Assembly: GCF_036556685.1 (NCBI RefSeq)
Contig: NZ_CP140614.1
Span: forward strand, 186,001 to 250,000
From: Sulfurospirillum sp. 1612
Lineage (GTDB): Bacteria > Campylobacterota > Campylobacteria > Campylobacterales > Sulfurospirillaceae
Direction of reading: 5' to 3'
Length of the DNA: 64,000 nt
Numbering within the stretch: position 1 is the stretch's first letter; every line of letters starts with the position of its first letter. A program made the position numbers and the translations under genes. Positions 32,717 to 42,900 of the stretch are shown one piece after another. A model generated the notes under the pieces. It saw nothing but the letters and a program-made list of their open reading frames with translations. It was not told the DNA's origin and did no database searches.

Positions 32717-33855
32717 TCTCTTATTTTCATCCCCTCTTGTAGTGGTTTTTTATTGGCCTCAGGCACGATGATTCTGGTTTGTTCATCAATATTTGAGAGT
32801 GCGATTTCATTCTCATTTTGTGCGATTTTATGAATCCTTTGAAAGGAGGCGTGTCCATCCTTTACAGTCCAAATACCCAGTGTTCCTTTGTAATTCACTA
32901 GCAAGTTCAAAGGGATTTTAAAAACATTCTCATAGCTTTTGACATGGATGGTAACCAGCGCTTGGGCATTGATATAAAAGGGTTCAGGAATCGTATCAAA
33001 GGCAACATCAATTTTGCGCTCTAGCGTCACCGCGTCACTTTGCGTTTCGATTCTGACCACTTTGCCCGAATAGGGATGATTGGGGTGCGATCTGAGGGCG
33101 ATGGAAGCTTTTTGATTGGGCTTGATTTGTGCACTGATACGCTCATCAATATTGGTTTCAACCCACAAGGTTTTGGGATCGACGATTGTCAAAATGGCCG
33201 TGGTCGGAAGGACATCTTGTGCTTCTTGTGCCCCTTTGGATAATACCAATCCATCAACAGGGGCATACACTTTTAAGTTTTTGATTTTGATTTGTAGCGC
33301 TTCGACATTTTTTTGGGCTCGGAGTGCTTCTGCCTTGGAGGCTTTGATTTTAGCGCGTGCTGCTGTGATGGCCGCTTGGATACTTTGGAGATCACTTTGG
33401 GCTTTATCGTACTCCGCTTTGGTGACATAGCCTTGTTGATTAAGTGTTTGGTAGCGATCATAGGTTTTTTGGATCAATGTTTTTTGCGCTTGAGTATTTT
33501 TGAGCTCACTGTTGCTGGCTTGGATATCAAATGTTGCTTTTTGCAAACTGGCTTGTGCACTTTCAAGTTGTGCTTGTAACTCCTCACCATCCATCACAAT
33601 GAGCACATCTCCTTTTTTGACCCATTGGCCTTCATCTGTGAGAATGGCTGTAATTTTGCCGCCGCTTTGTGCGGTAATGGGATAGATTTCTTTAGCGCTG
33701 ACATTGCCGATACCATGGATACTCACATGCAAGGTGCCTTTTTGGGGAGAGACGATGGTAAAGGTATCTTTTGGAATATAGACTTTGGTGTAAAAAAGGA
33801 TTCCAAATAGAGCGATTAGAATGATAGCGATGAGGTATTTGACCCATGTTTTCAT
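32713..33855 (-). CDS. Periplasmic adaptor of the ABC efflux pump (HlyD/MacA-like)
   Basis: 380 residues with one N-terminal membrane anchor (about 5-24). A biotinyl-lipoyl half site (TAQSGGKITAILTDEGQWVKKGDVL), a long coiled-coil hairpin (about residues 90-200), the second lipoyl half (APVDGLVLSKGAQEAQDVL) and a beta-barrel domain follow. It would bridge the FtsX-like permease and the TolC protein. Its ATG overlaps the TolC stop. The pump lacks any fused MacB, so the system resembles DevBCA-TolC rather than MacAB. Confidence 0.88.
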   Translation of the reverse strand: MKTWVKYLIAIILIALFGILFYTKVYIPKDTFTIVSPQKGTLHVSIHGIGNVSAKEIYPITAQSGGKITAILTDEGQWVKKGDVLIVMDGEELQAQLESAQASLQKATFDIQASNSELKNTQAQKTLIQKTYDRYQTLNQQGYVTKAEYDKAQSDLQSIQAAITAARAKIKASKAEALRAQKNVEALQIKIKNLKVYAPVDGLVLSKGAQEAQDVLPTTAILTIVDPKTLWVETNIDERISAQIKPNQKASIALRSHPNHPYSGKVVRIETQSDAVTLERKIDVAFDTIPEPFYINAQALVTIHVKSYENVFKIPLNLLVNYKGTLGIWTVKDGHASFQRIHKIAQNENEIALSNIDEQTRIIVPEANKKPLQEGMKIRE

Positions 33856-35108
33856 AGTGTTTTTCCTTGTAAATATTCGATTCTATTGATGATATTGTGT
33901 TGTTCATAATGTGCTTCAATCAAGCCTAATTTAGCATTTAAATAAAGAGATATTGCATCTAACACTTCGATATAAGTGGACAAGCCCTCTTTGTATCTGG
34001 CTTCAATGAGCTGTTTGGTCTGGATGGATGCTTCGAGTTGAACTTTTTTGGAAGCTATGGTTGTATTGTAGCGTTTGAAATCGGTCAATAATTGTGCCAA
34101 TTCTTGTTGTAGGGCTAGTTTTTTTGATTGATACGCTCTCTTTGAAATCTCTTGGCTGATTTTAGCCTGCTGAATCACAGCAGCCGTGCGTCCGCCACTG
34201 TAAAGTGGGATTTTAAAGCTGATGCCGACGATAGAATTATTGTAGCGGTACAATATGTCCTGGTGCGAATAGGATAGTGAGGCATCAATGGAGCCATAAC
34301 GCGATGCTTTTGCTTCTTGATATAAATATTTATTTTTGTCTATCGTCTCTTTGATTTCTTGTAATTGTGGATTGTGCTCAAGCATTGAAGCGTTATTAAG
34401 ATGCATTATCTCTTTGGTATTTTTGTAAATCATCGCATCCAGAGTGACATCTTTTTTAATCGGTTCGCCGATTAGGGTAGCCAACGCAATCCTTGCTTTT
34501 TCAAGATTGGCGTGTGCGATACTCAGGTTATCTTTGGCGTTATAAAAGGCGGAGAGAAATCGTGTCGTATCGGCTTTGGTTTTTATTCCTTGTTTGAGCA
34601 ATGCTTTGGCTTGTTCATAAAGCTCTTTTTTGCTTTTCATATCTTGTTCTCGCACAAGAATAGCCTCTTTTTGTACGCGTATTTGTTCGTATTGCAATTT
34701 CACATAATAGACCAAAAGTGCCCTGGCATCTTTGAGTGAAAGTGCGGCGATATTTTCGCTTTTTTGTGCGGCTTTGATGGCAAAAGAGGTTTTAGAAAAA
34801 TCCCAAATTTTTTGATTGATGTTCACCCCACCTTGCCAACCGCTTGCTTGCGTAGTATCAAACGCCCCATTTTGTGTCATGGTGAAGGTGTGCGTTGGGT
34901 CATATTCGGCATTGAGACTGATTTGCGGTCGATTATCTGCCTTAATGGCGTCTTTTGCATACCTGCTTTGTTCTACTTGCAAGATGAATTTTTTGATATC
35001 AGGATGGGTAGAGAGTGCTTTAGTGATGCATTCATGGAGGGTAAGAGATTGGGCATTTAAGGGACTAAGCATCACCAAAAACGCTATGAAAATAGTCATC
35101 GTTTTCAT
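33852..35108 (-). CDS. TolC-family outer-membrane efflux protein (ABC pump)
   Basis: About 418 residues: signal peptide (TIFIAFLVMLSPLNAQS), two repeated helical coiled-coil blocks (ALLVYYVKLQYEQIRV; LAQLLTDFKRYNTTIASKKVQLE) and outer-membrane beta segments. It is the first gene of the four-gene pump operon. ATG 35108 lies five bases after AAGGA; the TTG one codon earlier is disfavoured. The promoter carries the 17-base box shared with the regulator gene. Confidence 0.88.
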   Translation of the reverse strand: MKTMTIFIAFLVMLSPLNAQSLTLHECITKALSTHPDIKKFILQVEQSRYAKDAIKADNRPQISLNAEYDPTHTFTMTQNGAFDTTQASGWQGGVNINQKIWDFSKTSFAIKAAQKSENIAALSLKDARALLVYYVKLQYEQIRVQKEAILVREQDMKSKKELYEQAKALLKQGIKTKADTTRFLSAFYNAKDNLSIAHANLEKARIALATLIGEPIKKDVTLDAMIYKNTKEIMHLNNASMLEHNPQLQEIKETIDKNKYLYQEAKASRYGSIDASLSYSHQDILYRYNNSIVGISFKIPLYSGGRTAAVIQQAKISQEISKRAYQSKKLALQQELAQLLTDFKRYNTTIASKKVQLEASIQTKQLIEARYKEGLSTYIEVLDAISLYLNAKLGLIEAHYEQHNIINRIEYLQGKTL

Positions 35109-35142
35109 CAATATCCTTGCGATAAATCAATTTTATTTTGAG

Positions 35143-35174
35143 ATTATGACATAGTATTGTTAGCGCATCGTTAA
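35143..35174 (-). promoter_or_regulatory. Pump-operon promoter with OmpR-type box
   Basis: On the + strand TGTTAGCGCATCGTTAA (35158-35174) matches 14 of 17 bases of the box at 36883-36899, in the same orientation. A CATAAT-type -10 (35143-35148, minus strand) lies nine bases downstream of it. The box overlaps the stop codon of the kinase gene, so the kinase-coding end also serves as an operator. It lets the pump genes be induced separately from the regulator genes. Confidence 0.6.
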
Positions 35175-36221
35175 GATAAAAATACTCCCTTCATGATTGG
35201 ATTGCACTTGGATTTGTATCTTCATCGCATAAGCGAGTCGTTTGACAATATCCAACCCAATCCCACTACTTTGCTTACCACTATAGGAGCGGTCGAAGAT
35301 TTTTTCTGGTTCTTTGATGCCACTACCTCCATCTTGGATATACAGCGCATTATGGCTAACATAGATTTTGATATATCCGTGCTTTTTATTATATTTACAC
35401 GCATTGGCGATAATGTTTTGCAAGATTTGTTTCATAGCTTTGGGATTGACTTTGGCCTCAAAAGAAGAAAATTCAATCTTAAAATTCAAGTGTGGGTAGA
35501 GCGGTTCTTGGATTTGTACAATCTCTTGCACAATAGGAAAGAGATTGGTTTTTTGCATCTGAAAGGTCTCTTCTTCGAGAAGAATCGTCAAATTTTCATG
35601 TAATTCTGAAATCGTTTGAACACTTTTATTTAATCGTTGTATTGCTTTATTCTCTTTTGCATCGAGCTGTTTTTCAAGTAATTTCATATTGAGTTTTATA
35701 GAAGTGACCGGTGTGTTGAGATCATGAATCAAATCTTTTGCAAATTTATCAAGGGTCGTGATACTTTTTTCAAGTGGTTTGAGCGCATTTTTGGCCAAGC
35801 GAAAACTAAGCAAGGCAAACAGTAACAATAAGATGATTTGAATAGTGATAATCTCTACTTTTAACTCCTTTAGATGACTCAGAAAGTGCGCTTTTGTTTT
35901 GGTGATTTTCAGATAATTTCCATATTGGTCCATCGGCACATATTTGATAAATGCATTTTGGGTTATCGTAAAATTTCGAATATCGATATATTCCCCTTTT
36001 TTATCGACATACGTATGATGAAAGGTATGGTCAAAGGAATCCGAATTGTCCATGATTTTGATATGTCGCGCATAATCGATGATAGAAAACTCTTCTGCTT
36101 TTAAAAATTGATTTTTCATCTCAATAAAGTAAAAAGACCCTGCCATCAAGATTAAAATAGCGACACTAAGAAAGTAGATGAGAAAAAATTTTAAAAATGC
36201 ACTTTTTTCATGATGTGCCAA
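35160..36221 (-). CDS. Membrane sensor histidine kinase of the ABC pump cluster
   Basis: 353 residues. Membrane helices at about 11-33 and 122-143 enclose a small periplasmic sensor of about 88 residues. The H-box is DLIHDLNTPVTSIK with His166; ATPase boxes NIIANACKYN, DGGSGIK and SSGIGLDIV follow. It starts at TTG, overlapping the response-regulator gene by 14 bases. The 3' end contains the regulator box in front of the TolC gene. The signal is probably the compound exported by the neighbouring pump; this is inferred from position. Confidence 0.87.
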   Translation of the reverse strand: MAHHEKSAFLKFFLIYFLSVAILILMAGSFYFIEMKNQFLKAEEFSIIDYARHIKIMDNSDSFDHTFHHTYVDKKGEYIDIRNFTITQNAFIKYVPMDQYGNYLKITKTKAHFLSHLKELKVEIITIQIILLLLFALLSFRLAKNALKPLEKSITTLDKFAKDLIHDLNTPVTSIKLNMKLLEKQLDAKENKAIQRLNKSVQTISELHENLTILLEEETFQMQKTNLFPIVQEIVQIQEPLYPHLNFKIEFSSFEAKVNPKAMKQILQNIIANACKYNKKHGYIKIYVSHNALYIQDGGSGIKEPEKIFDRSYSGKQSSGIGLDIVKRLAYAMKIQIQVQSNHEGSIFILTMR

Positions 36222-36861
36222 GACGATATCCTATCCCTTTGATGGTGGTAATGGGTAATCCAATATTGCGCAGTTTATTGATATGCACCCGAAGGGCTCC
36301 TTCGCTCATCTCTTTGCCGCTGCTCAGTGCTTCTAGTAAGTATTCTTTTAGGAGGGTTTTATTGAGATTTTGAAACAATAATCGTGTGATATGTAACTCA
36401 TAAGGGGGCAAAGGGATAAAATCGGCATCTTTGTAGAGTTCATCCTTTTCGATGACAAAACGAAAACGGTCGATTTTGATTTCATTGGCATAGGTATGAT
36501 AGCGTTTTTTGATTAGTGCTTTGATGCGGATTAACAGCTCATTGAAATCAAAGGGCTTTTTGATATAATCATCCGCTCCGACATCAAAACCTTGCGACAA
36601 CGATGCGACATCGCTCAGAGCGGTGATAAAGATAGCAGGCGTCATATCCCCACTGTGTCGTAGTTCACTCAGAAGTTCAAAGCCATTGAGAAAGGGAACA
36701 TTGACATCGAGTAATAATAAATCAAAGTGCTTAACAAATGTGGCATCAAGCGCTTTTTCTCCATCATTGACATGAACGACTTCAAAATTTTCACTCTCTA
36801 AGAGTTCTATTAAGGTTTCGGATAAGACATCATCATCTTCTAATAATAATATTTTTGACAT
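36208..36861 (-). CDS. OmpR-family response regulator of the ABC pump cluster
   Basis: 217 residues: receiver with Glu8-Asp9-Asp10, acceptor Asp52 (LLLLDVNVPF), ITAL and IKKPF switch residues, and a winged-helix DNA-binding domain (SEGALRVHINKLRNIGLPI, ending IKGIGYRLG). It is close in style to the regulators at 11218 and 48331. The ATG at 36861 has no ribosome site and the best -10 elements lie only six to nine bases upstream, so a leaderless message is possible. A box at 36883-36899 suggests autoregulation. Confidence 0.9.
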   Translation of the reverse strand: MSKILLLEDDDVLSETLIELLESENFEVVHVNDGEKALDATFVKHFDLLLLDVNVPFLNGFELLSELRHSGDMTPAIFITALSDVASLSQGFDVGADDYIKKPFDFNELLIRIKALIKKRYHTYANEIKIDRFRFVIEKDELYKDADFIPLPPYELHITRLLFQNLNKTLLKEYLLEALSSGKEMSEGALRVHINKLRNIGLPITTIKGIGYRLGTS

Positions 36862-36866
36862 AAGTG

Positions 36867-36899
36867 AGTATAGTAAAAACTACGTTAACGTATCGTTAA
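36867..36899 (-). promoter_or_regulatory. Autoregulated promoter of the pump response regulator
   Basis: CGTTAA-CGTAT-CGTTAA (36883-36899) is a direct repeat with 11-base period, the spacing expected for tandem OmpR-type binding. On the minus strand TATACT (36867-36872) lies ten bases beyond it, and TACTAT (36870-36875) overlaps. A related box at 35158-35174 precedes the TolC gene. The regulator gene starts within a few bases of the predicted transcription start. Confidence 0.6.
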
Positions 36900-36951
36900 T
36901 AAAAATTAAAACGTGATAAATTTATTTATAGTGGCTTAAGTTTGTTTGGAT

Positions 36952-36977
36952 TATAATTAACCAACTGGTTAGTTAAT
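36952..36977 (+). promoter_or_regulatory. TetR promoter/operator for the RND efflux operon
   Basis: TATAAT (36952-36957) overlaps an imperfect 22-base palindrome at 36956-36977: ATTAAC-x-AAC on the left and GTT-x-GTTAAT on the right are exact mirror halves. It lies 14 bases before the TetR ATG, with TAAGGAG between. A TetR dimer bound here would cover the -10 and the start of transcription. Confidence 0.7.
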
Positions 36978-36991
36978 AAGGAGCGTTTCAG

Positions 36992-37615
36992 ATGGCAAAA
37001 AAAACAAGGAATACGACGGTTTCTAAGAAGCTTATTTTGGAAAATGCCATAAAACTTTTCTCTACTAAAGGCTATGGGTCAAGTTCAATGGAAGAATTAG
37101 CCACCATGTGCGGCTTAAACAAAGCGATGATTTTTTACTATTTTAAGAACAAACAAGGGTTGTATGATGCGGTCATTGAGATGGTAATCGATGAAATCTA
37201 CCAAACCGTACATCATGATGAAGAAAAAGTGCAAGACCCTATGGCTGAGCTTGAGTATTTTATCAAAACGTACGCCTCTTTTGCCTGTGTGCATCCCTAT
37301 TTACCGGCACTATTGCTTAGAGAGTTGAGTGCTAGTGGTGCGGCGATTTCAGAAAAACTATTTTTTAAAATGAGAAAATTATTTGTGCATTTTAGTGATA
37401 TTTTGAGGCGGGGAGAAGAAGAAGGGATATTTAAAGATGCCATCCCTATGGTGTTGTATTTTATGGTTCTTGGGACGATTAATCTCATCATCACGACCAA
37501 ACCGCTGAGAATAAAAGCACAGGAAATCGAAGGCATTGATACCTGTGCCCAATGCGATATTAATGATATGTCTGAGTATTTAGTAAAAAAAATAAAAAAA
37601 ATGTTAAAGGAGTAG
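36992..37615 (+). CDS. TetR-family regulator of the RND efflux operon
   Basis: 207 residues. The N-terminal helix-turn-helix is classical TetR (KLILENAIKLFSTKGYGSSSMEELATMCGLNKAMIFYYFKNKQGLYDAV, residues 12-60 in segments), and the C-terminal ligand-binding part is helical with an ALLLRELSASGAAISE stretch and a Cys pair near the end (DTCAQCDIND, C-x2-C) that is unusual and might sense thiols or metal. It is the first gene of the pump operon, three bases ahead of the TolC gene, and an operator covers its promoter. So it probably represses the pump and itself. Confidence 0.88.
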   Translation: MAKKTRNTTVSKKLILENAIKLFSTKGYGSSSMEELATMCGLNKAMIFYYFKNKQGLYDAVIEMVIDEIYQTVHHDEEKVQDPMAELEYFIKTYASFACVHPYLPALLLRELSASGAAISEKLFFKMRKLFVHFSDILRRGEEEGIFKDAIPMVLYFMVLGTINLIITTKPLRIKAQEIEGIDTCAQCDINDMSEYLVKKIKKMLKE

Positions 37616-37617
37616 CC

Positions 37618-38898
37618 ATGAAGAGATTCTTTCTCCTGCTTTTTGTCGTGGCAGTGATAGATTTGCAAGCTGTGACCATGTCGGATTTGTTTCATGCTAT
37701 CAAGCAACAACCCTCCAGCCAACTCGATAGTATTCGCACCAAAATGGCTCAAATAGGCAAAGATCAGGTGCGTGCCAACTATTTTCCAGTCGTGAATGGA
37801 TTTGCAGCGTACACACACTACAATTCGCCCACGAATATGAAACCGCTCGATCCTCTCAATGCCGCAAAATTGATGGGTGACAATAAATCGATTCCCTTTG
37901 CTAAAACCATCCAAAAATTTGGAGTGCATCTCAGTGTGCCACTTTTTGTCAAAGAGTTGAGTGATTTAAGCCACAAAGCAGCCTATCTGTTAAAAAGTGC
38001 CAAATTAAGAAAAAAACTAAATTTTTATCAAAATGAAGCGTTAGTCTTAGGGGCCAATGCCAATTTACAATATTTACAAAATCTCACACAAGCTCTAGAG
38101 GCGACTAAGCGATCGTTAATGAGCACCAAAAAGACGCTTGAAGTTTCTGTCAATTCCGGACGAACGCCTGCGATTGCCCTCGATAAGCTTGATGAAAAAC
38201 TCAATCAACTTGATATTGCTCTTAATAATGTCGCCATCAAAAGTTTACAAATCCGAGGAAGTATCGAAAATCTCACCGGGATAACACTCAAAGATGCCGT
38301 ACCGATGGAATCGATTGCAACGGTACAAAAGCATGAACTCTATGCGCTCAAACCTTTGCAAGAAGCCATTCATGCATCGCAAAGTGATTTAAAAGCAGCC
38401 CAAGCAAAACGTTACTATCCAAAGGTCACCCTAAGCGGTTTGTGGAGTGAAAATTATGCGCCTCATGATGTTTTCAAAAACGATAGCGTGCATACTGGCT
38501 ATGGATATTACGAATTGGGAGTTTCATTGCCACTGTACAATAAAAACGGAGATGTTGCTGTGGAGATGAAGCAGGTTGCTATTTTAAAAGAGAAGATGCA
38601 ATTAGCTAAAACTAAAAATGCGTTGCAGATTGAAGCAAAAGAGTTAGAAAACAATTTGGTATTACTCAAACGCTCCCAAAAGCTCAATCGTCTCAATATC
38701 CAAAAACGCAAAGCCCTATTGCAGTATGCCAAAGTAGCCTACCAAGAGGGACGGATGATTGAAGAAGATTATCTCAATTATGAGGACAAACTACTGAGTG
38801 CGAAAGCGAGTTATTTTGAAACGATTTCTCAAGAGTGGCAAAGCAGAGCAAAACTTGCAGTGCTTTATGGAAATGATTTAAAAGGAATAGTCAGATGA
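37618..38898 (+). CDS. TolC-family outer-membrane efflux protein (RND pump)
   Basis: 426 residues: signal peptide (KRFFLLLFVVAVIDLQA), then the two-fold repeated TolC layout with long helices (EALVLGANANLQYLQNLTQAL; NALQIEAKELENNLVLLKRSQKLN) and short outer-membrane strands (FAAYTHYNSP; SGLWSENYAP). It starts three bases after the TetR gene and its TGA overlaps the adaptor's ATG. It forms the outer-membrane duct of the RND system. Confidence 0.88.
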   Translation: MKRFFLLLFVVAVIDLQAVTMSDLFHAIKQQPSSQLDSIRTKMAQIGKDQVRANYFPVVNGFAAYTHYNSPTNMKPLDPLNAAKLMGDNKSIPFAKTIQKFGVHLSVPLFVKELSDLSHKAAYLLKSAKLRKKLNFYQNEALVLGANANLQYLQNLTQALEATKRSLMSTKKTLEVSVNSGRTPAIALDKLDEKLNQLDIALNNVAIKSLQIRGSIENLTGITLKDAVPMESIATVQKHELYALKPLQEAIHASQSDLKAAQAKRYYPKVTLSGLWSENYAPHDVFKNDSVHTGYGYYELGVSLPLYNKNGDVAVEMKQVAILKEKMQLAKTKNALQIEAKELENNLVLLKRSQKLNRLNIQKRKALLQYAKVAYQEGRMIEEDYLNYEDKLLSAKASYFETISQEWQSRAKLAVLYGNDLKGIVR

Positions 38899-39980
38899 AA
38901 AAGTTATTAAGATATGGAATCATATTGGTGGTGATTGCCATCATTGTAGTGCTTGGCATGCGTGTGATTAAGGCAAAACGAGCGGATGAGGCCAAGTTGC
39001 CCCTTGCTGTGAATTATGATATGCTAATCAAAACAATTTCTCCCACGCCCAAAGAGGTCACTTTGAGTTTGCCGTATTTAGCCTTGACAAAAAGCAATGA
39101 TGATGTCAAGATTAGTTCTCGCATCAGCGGTCGGATTCAATCAATCGTCAAAAGCGGCAGCATTGTCAAAAAAGGTGATACCATCCTGAAAATCGACGAT
39201 CAAGAGTTAAAGACCCAGCGCAAAAGTATTAATTTAAATATTGACACCTTGAAATCTCAATACCACGCAAAAAAAGTAGCATTAAAAAATCTTGAAGAGT
39301 CACACCAAAGAACTCAAAAACTTTTAGCCGTTAAAGGGGCATCAAAAGAGGCTTTTGACAAAGAAGTGAGCAATATTGTGGCAACAAAATCTGCACTTGA
39401 TGCTCTCAAATTTAAAATTCAAGAGTTACAATCTAGTCGGGCATCAATCGATAACATGCTCTCTTATGCGACGATAAAATCGCCCATTGATGGTATCGTG
39501 ACCAAGTTAGCCAACATCGGTGATGTGGCATTTATGGGAAAACCGTTGATTAGTATCAGTGCGAAATCTAGTAGTTATCTGTTGGTGCGTTTACCCAGTG
39601 ATATTAAGCCAAAGGCGATTATTTACAATAAAAAGAGTTATCCGCTTAGTGCATTAAACACGACGGACAATGGACTATTAGAGTATTTGGCCAATATTGA
39701 TGCGCATGTTGTGAGTAATCAAAGTGTGAATATCGATGTGGTTATCTTTCATGATAAAGGCATACTACTGCCTCATGATGCGATTTTAAATCGCAACGGT
39801 CACAGTGCGGTTTTAGTATTAAAAAATCACAAAGCCATCGCCAAAAACGTCATGATTTTAGCCAATGGTGAACAGGGTGTCATCGTCGATGGAGTACATC
39901 ATGATGAGAAAATTATCGTAGCCAAACAAGATATCTTGCTGAAGCTTTTAGGCGGTGTGAACGCACGAGCAGAAAAATAA
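38895..39980 (+). CDS. RND efflux periplasmic adaptor
   Basis: 361 residues: one N-terminal membrane anchor (about 7-25), lipoyl half site (SSRISGRIQSIVKSGSIVKKGDTILKI in parts), a coiled-coil hairpin (about 105-180, including SHQRTQKLLAVKGASKEAFD), a second lipoyl half (ATIKSPIDGIVTKLANIGD) and a barrel domain. This is the membrane-fusion protein between the RND transporter and the TolC protein. Start overlaps the TolC stop (ATGA). It lacks a lipoprotein Cys, so it is anchored by its helix. Confidence 0.88.
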   Translation: MKKLLRYGIILVVIAIIVVLGMRVIKAKRADEAKLPLAVNYDMLIKTISPTPKEVTLSLPYLALTKSNDDVKISSRISGRIQSIVKSGSIVKKGDTILKIDDQELKTQRKSINLNIDTLKSQYHAKKVALKNLEESHQRTQKLLAVKGASKEAFDKEVSNIVATKSALDALKFKIQELQSSRASIDNMLSYATIKSPIDGIVTKLANIGDVAFMGKPLISISAKSSSYLLVRLPSDIKPKAIIYNKKSYPLSALNTTDNGLLEYLANIDAHVVSNQSVNIDVVIFHDKGILLPHDAILNRNGHSAVLVLKNHKAIAKNVMILANGEQGVIVDGVHHDEKIIVAKQDILLKLLGGVNARAEK

Positions 39981-39987
39981 AGGATTT

Positions 39988-42900
39988 ATGATGATATTTG
40001 AATATTTTTATAAAAGACCGTATCTGCTTTATAGCATCATTTTTGGTTTTTTTATTATGGGTATCGTAGGGCTGGCCACTTTGCCAAAAAATCTCTTCCC
40101 TGATGCCAATCCTGCCAAGATTGTTGTCATCACCAAAGTACCCGGTGCGACAGCAAAAGTAGTGGCAAGTACGGTTTCAAAACCTATCGAAGAGGAACTC
40201 TCGCGCTTAGGTGAAGTGAGTGATGTGAGCAGTGTCAATGTGGCGAATATGTCTGTTGTGAGTGTGGAATTTGGATACAAAAAGAGTCTCAATAATGCCG
40301 CCGTTGAAGTAGCCAATGCCCTCAATATCGCCAAAGCTAAAATTCCATCGGGTTTAAATCCTGCCATTTATGAAGCAGGAGATTTTACGCTTCCTGTCGA
40401 TGTGATTGCGCTGAGTCCCAAAAATAAATCCATCACACTGGGTGAAATTAGAAAGATTGCCGATAGTTTTATAAAACCACGTCTTTTAAGCAACGAAAAA
40501 ATTGGTAATGTTGAGGTGTTTGGTGGATATGAGAGTGCTATTAATGTGGAAATCGACCCTTTTAAAGCTAAAAAATATGGCGTTGATTTTGCGACTATTG
40601 CGAAAGTAATCGCCGCACAAAACAAAGATATCCCCGTAGGTTTTATCAAAGGCAATGATAGTTTTTATACGGTGACCATTTATGGTGAAAAAGATAATGT
40701 TTTAAATTTAGAAAATCTTCTCATTAAACCTAATGTGAGATTAAAAGATATTGCGACGGTCAAATGGGGACATCAAAAACGAACCAGCGGTTATATCGGA
40801 AATGGTAAGCAAGCAATCGCACTGGCGATTCAAAGAGCACCCGGTGGTAGTGTGCTTGATGTGAGCAAAGCCGCACGGGCACAGATGGCTAAACTTGAAG
40901 TCAAATATCCTAATATTAACTTTGAAATCAGTGATACCCAAAGAGATTTGATTGAACAAGCCAATAGCAATATGCTCGATGCCCTCAAAGATGCAGTGAT
41001 TTATACTTTGCTTGTGATTATGCTATTTTTGGGTAATTTTAGAGCTATCATTGCAGCGGGTCTTTCGATTCCGATGGTATTTTTCTCCACCATTGCTGTT
41101 ATTTGGTTGATGGGAGGAGAGTTAAATATCGTGATTTATACTGCGATTATTTTAGCCCTAGGGATGCTCACCGATGATGCGGTGGTAGTGTTAGAAAATA
41201 TCGAGCGGCATTTGGTTGAGGGGAAGGAAAACCTGCAAGAGGCCATCAAACATGGAACCAAAGAGGTTTTAAGCCCCGTCTTTGCAGGAACCTTTGCTAC
41301 GGTGGCGATTATGTTTCCTTTGATGTTTGTAGGGGGATATCCTCAAAAGATATTTAAACCTTTGATTGAGACCTTAATCATCGCCTTGATTATCAGCTAC
41401 TTTTTATCCATCACTTTTATCCCGCTATTATCGGCGTGGCTGTACAAAAATGGCACCAAAAAGACAAAAATTGAGAATGCATTTGAGTGGTTTTATCAAC
41501 ACAGTGTTGGAAAGTTGGTCAAGCCCTATGAAGGCATTATAAAATTCTCAAACAATGGTTGGAAAATCGCACGGCGTGTGATTTTGACGATGGGTGTGGT
41601 GATGTTTTTAGTCTTTAGTATGAAAAATATTATGCCAACAATCGGGAAAGATGCGATGCCTCCGATGGATACGGGTATCTTAAAAGCTCAAATCACCTTT
41701 AGTGCTAATAGCACCGTCGATGATGCTGAAAGCAAGCTCACTCCTTTTCTCAAATGGCTCAATAAACAACCCTGGAATATTCGCAGTTCCATCGCTTTTG
41801 GGACAGAACCGGGTGTGTTGAGCTTAGGAAGTGGGAATCTTCCAACTGAGGCGACCATCACCATCAATGCCATCAACCGCTTTGATCGTAAAAAGACACT
41901 GTGGGATCTTGAAAACAGTGTGAGAAAACAACTCTCATTAATCCCAGGAATCAAGAGAAATGATGTGTTTGATTTTGGTGCGACACCACTCTCAAGCATC
42001 AAAGCAACCGTGGATACAAGAATCACAGCTCCAACACTCGATGGTATGGCGCCGTATTCTAAAAAAGTAGCGGGGGCCCTCAAACAGGTTCGAGGATTGA
42101 CCTCAGTGTCGACAAGTTGGGGTAAAGATTTTACCGAATACATCATTGATGTGAATCGCAACAAAGCCTTGCGCTATGGTATTACGCCGTTAAATGTTGC
42201 CATGCAAATTCCAATCAAAGGCGAAATCGTCTCATTTGATGCCAACTTAGAATCGATGAATACGCAGTTTGTGAGACTCTATCTCAAAGATCGCTTTACC
42301 AAAAATCTTGAGACATTAAAATTATTGCCGATTACAACAAAATTTGGCAATATTCCGCTTTCTCAAATAGCGACGATTAAAAAAAGTTTGACCTATGCAA
42401 AGATTGAGCGCGATAAGATGCAATACGCTCTTGATGTCAATGGATACCGCGCTAAAAGACCGGTGACACATCTCACCGATGATACTGTCACCGCACTAAA
42501 AAGTGTCAAATCTGATGCCTTCACTCTGACACAAACGGGAACCATTGCCACGATTAATGATAGTTTTAATCGTATGTTTAAAGCCATCGGTTTGGGTGTC
42601 GTGTTGTTGATTATTAGTTTGATAGCGATTTATCGATCGATTCGTATGGCTTTAATCATGATACTCGTATTGCCCCTCTCTTTGATAGGTGCTTCATGGG
42701 GAATGCTGCTATTTGATAAGCCAAGTTGTATGCCAAGTTTGCTGGGAATCTTACTGCTTTTTGGGATTATCATCAAAAATGCGGTCTTGCTCATCGACTT
42801 TTATCAAGCCAATAAAGCCAAGGGAGAGAGTCCTTTTCAAAGTGCGATTGATAGTGTTACTGTGCGATTTCGTCCGGTTATGATGACTGCTTTTGGTACG

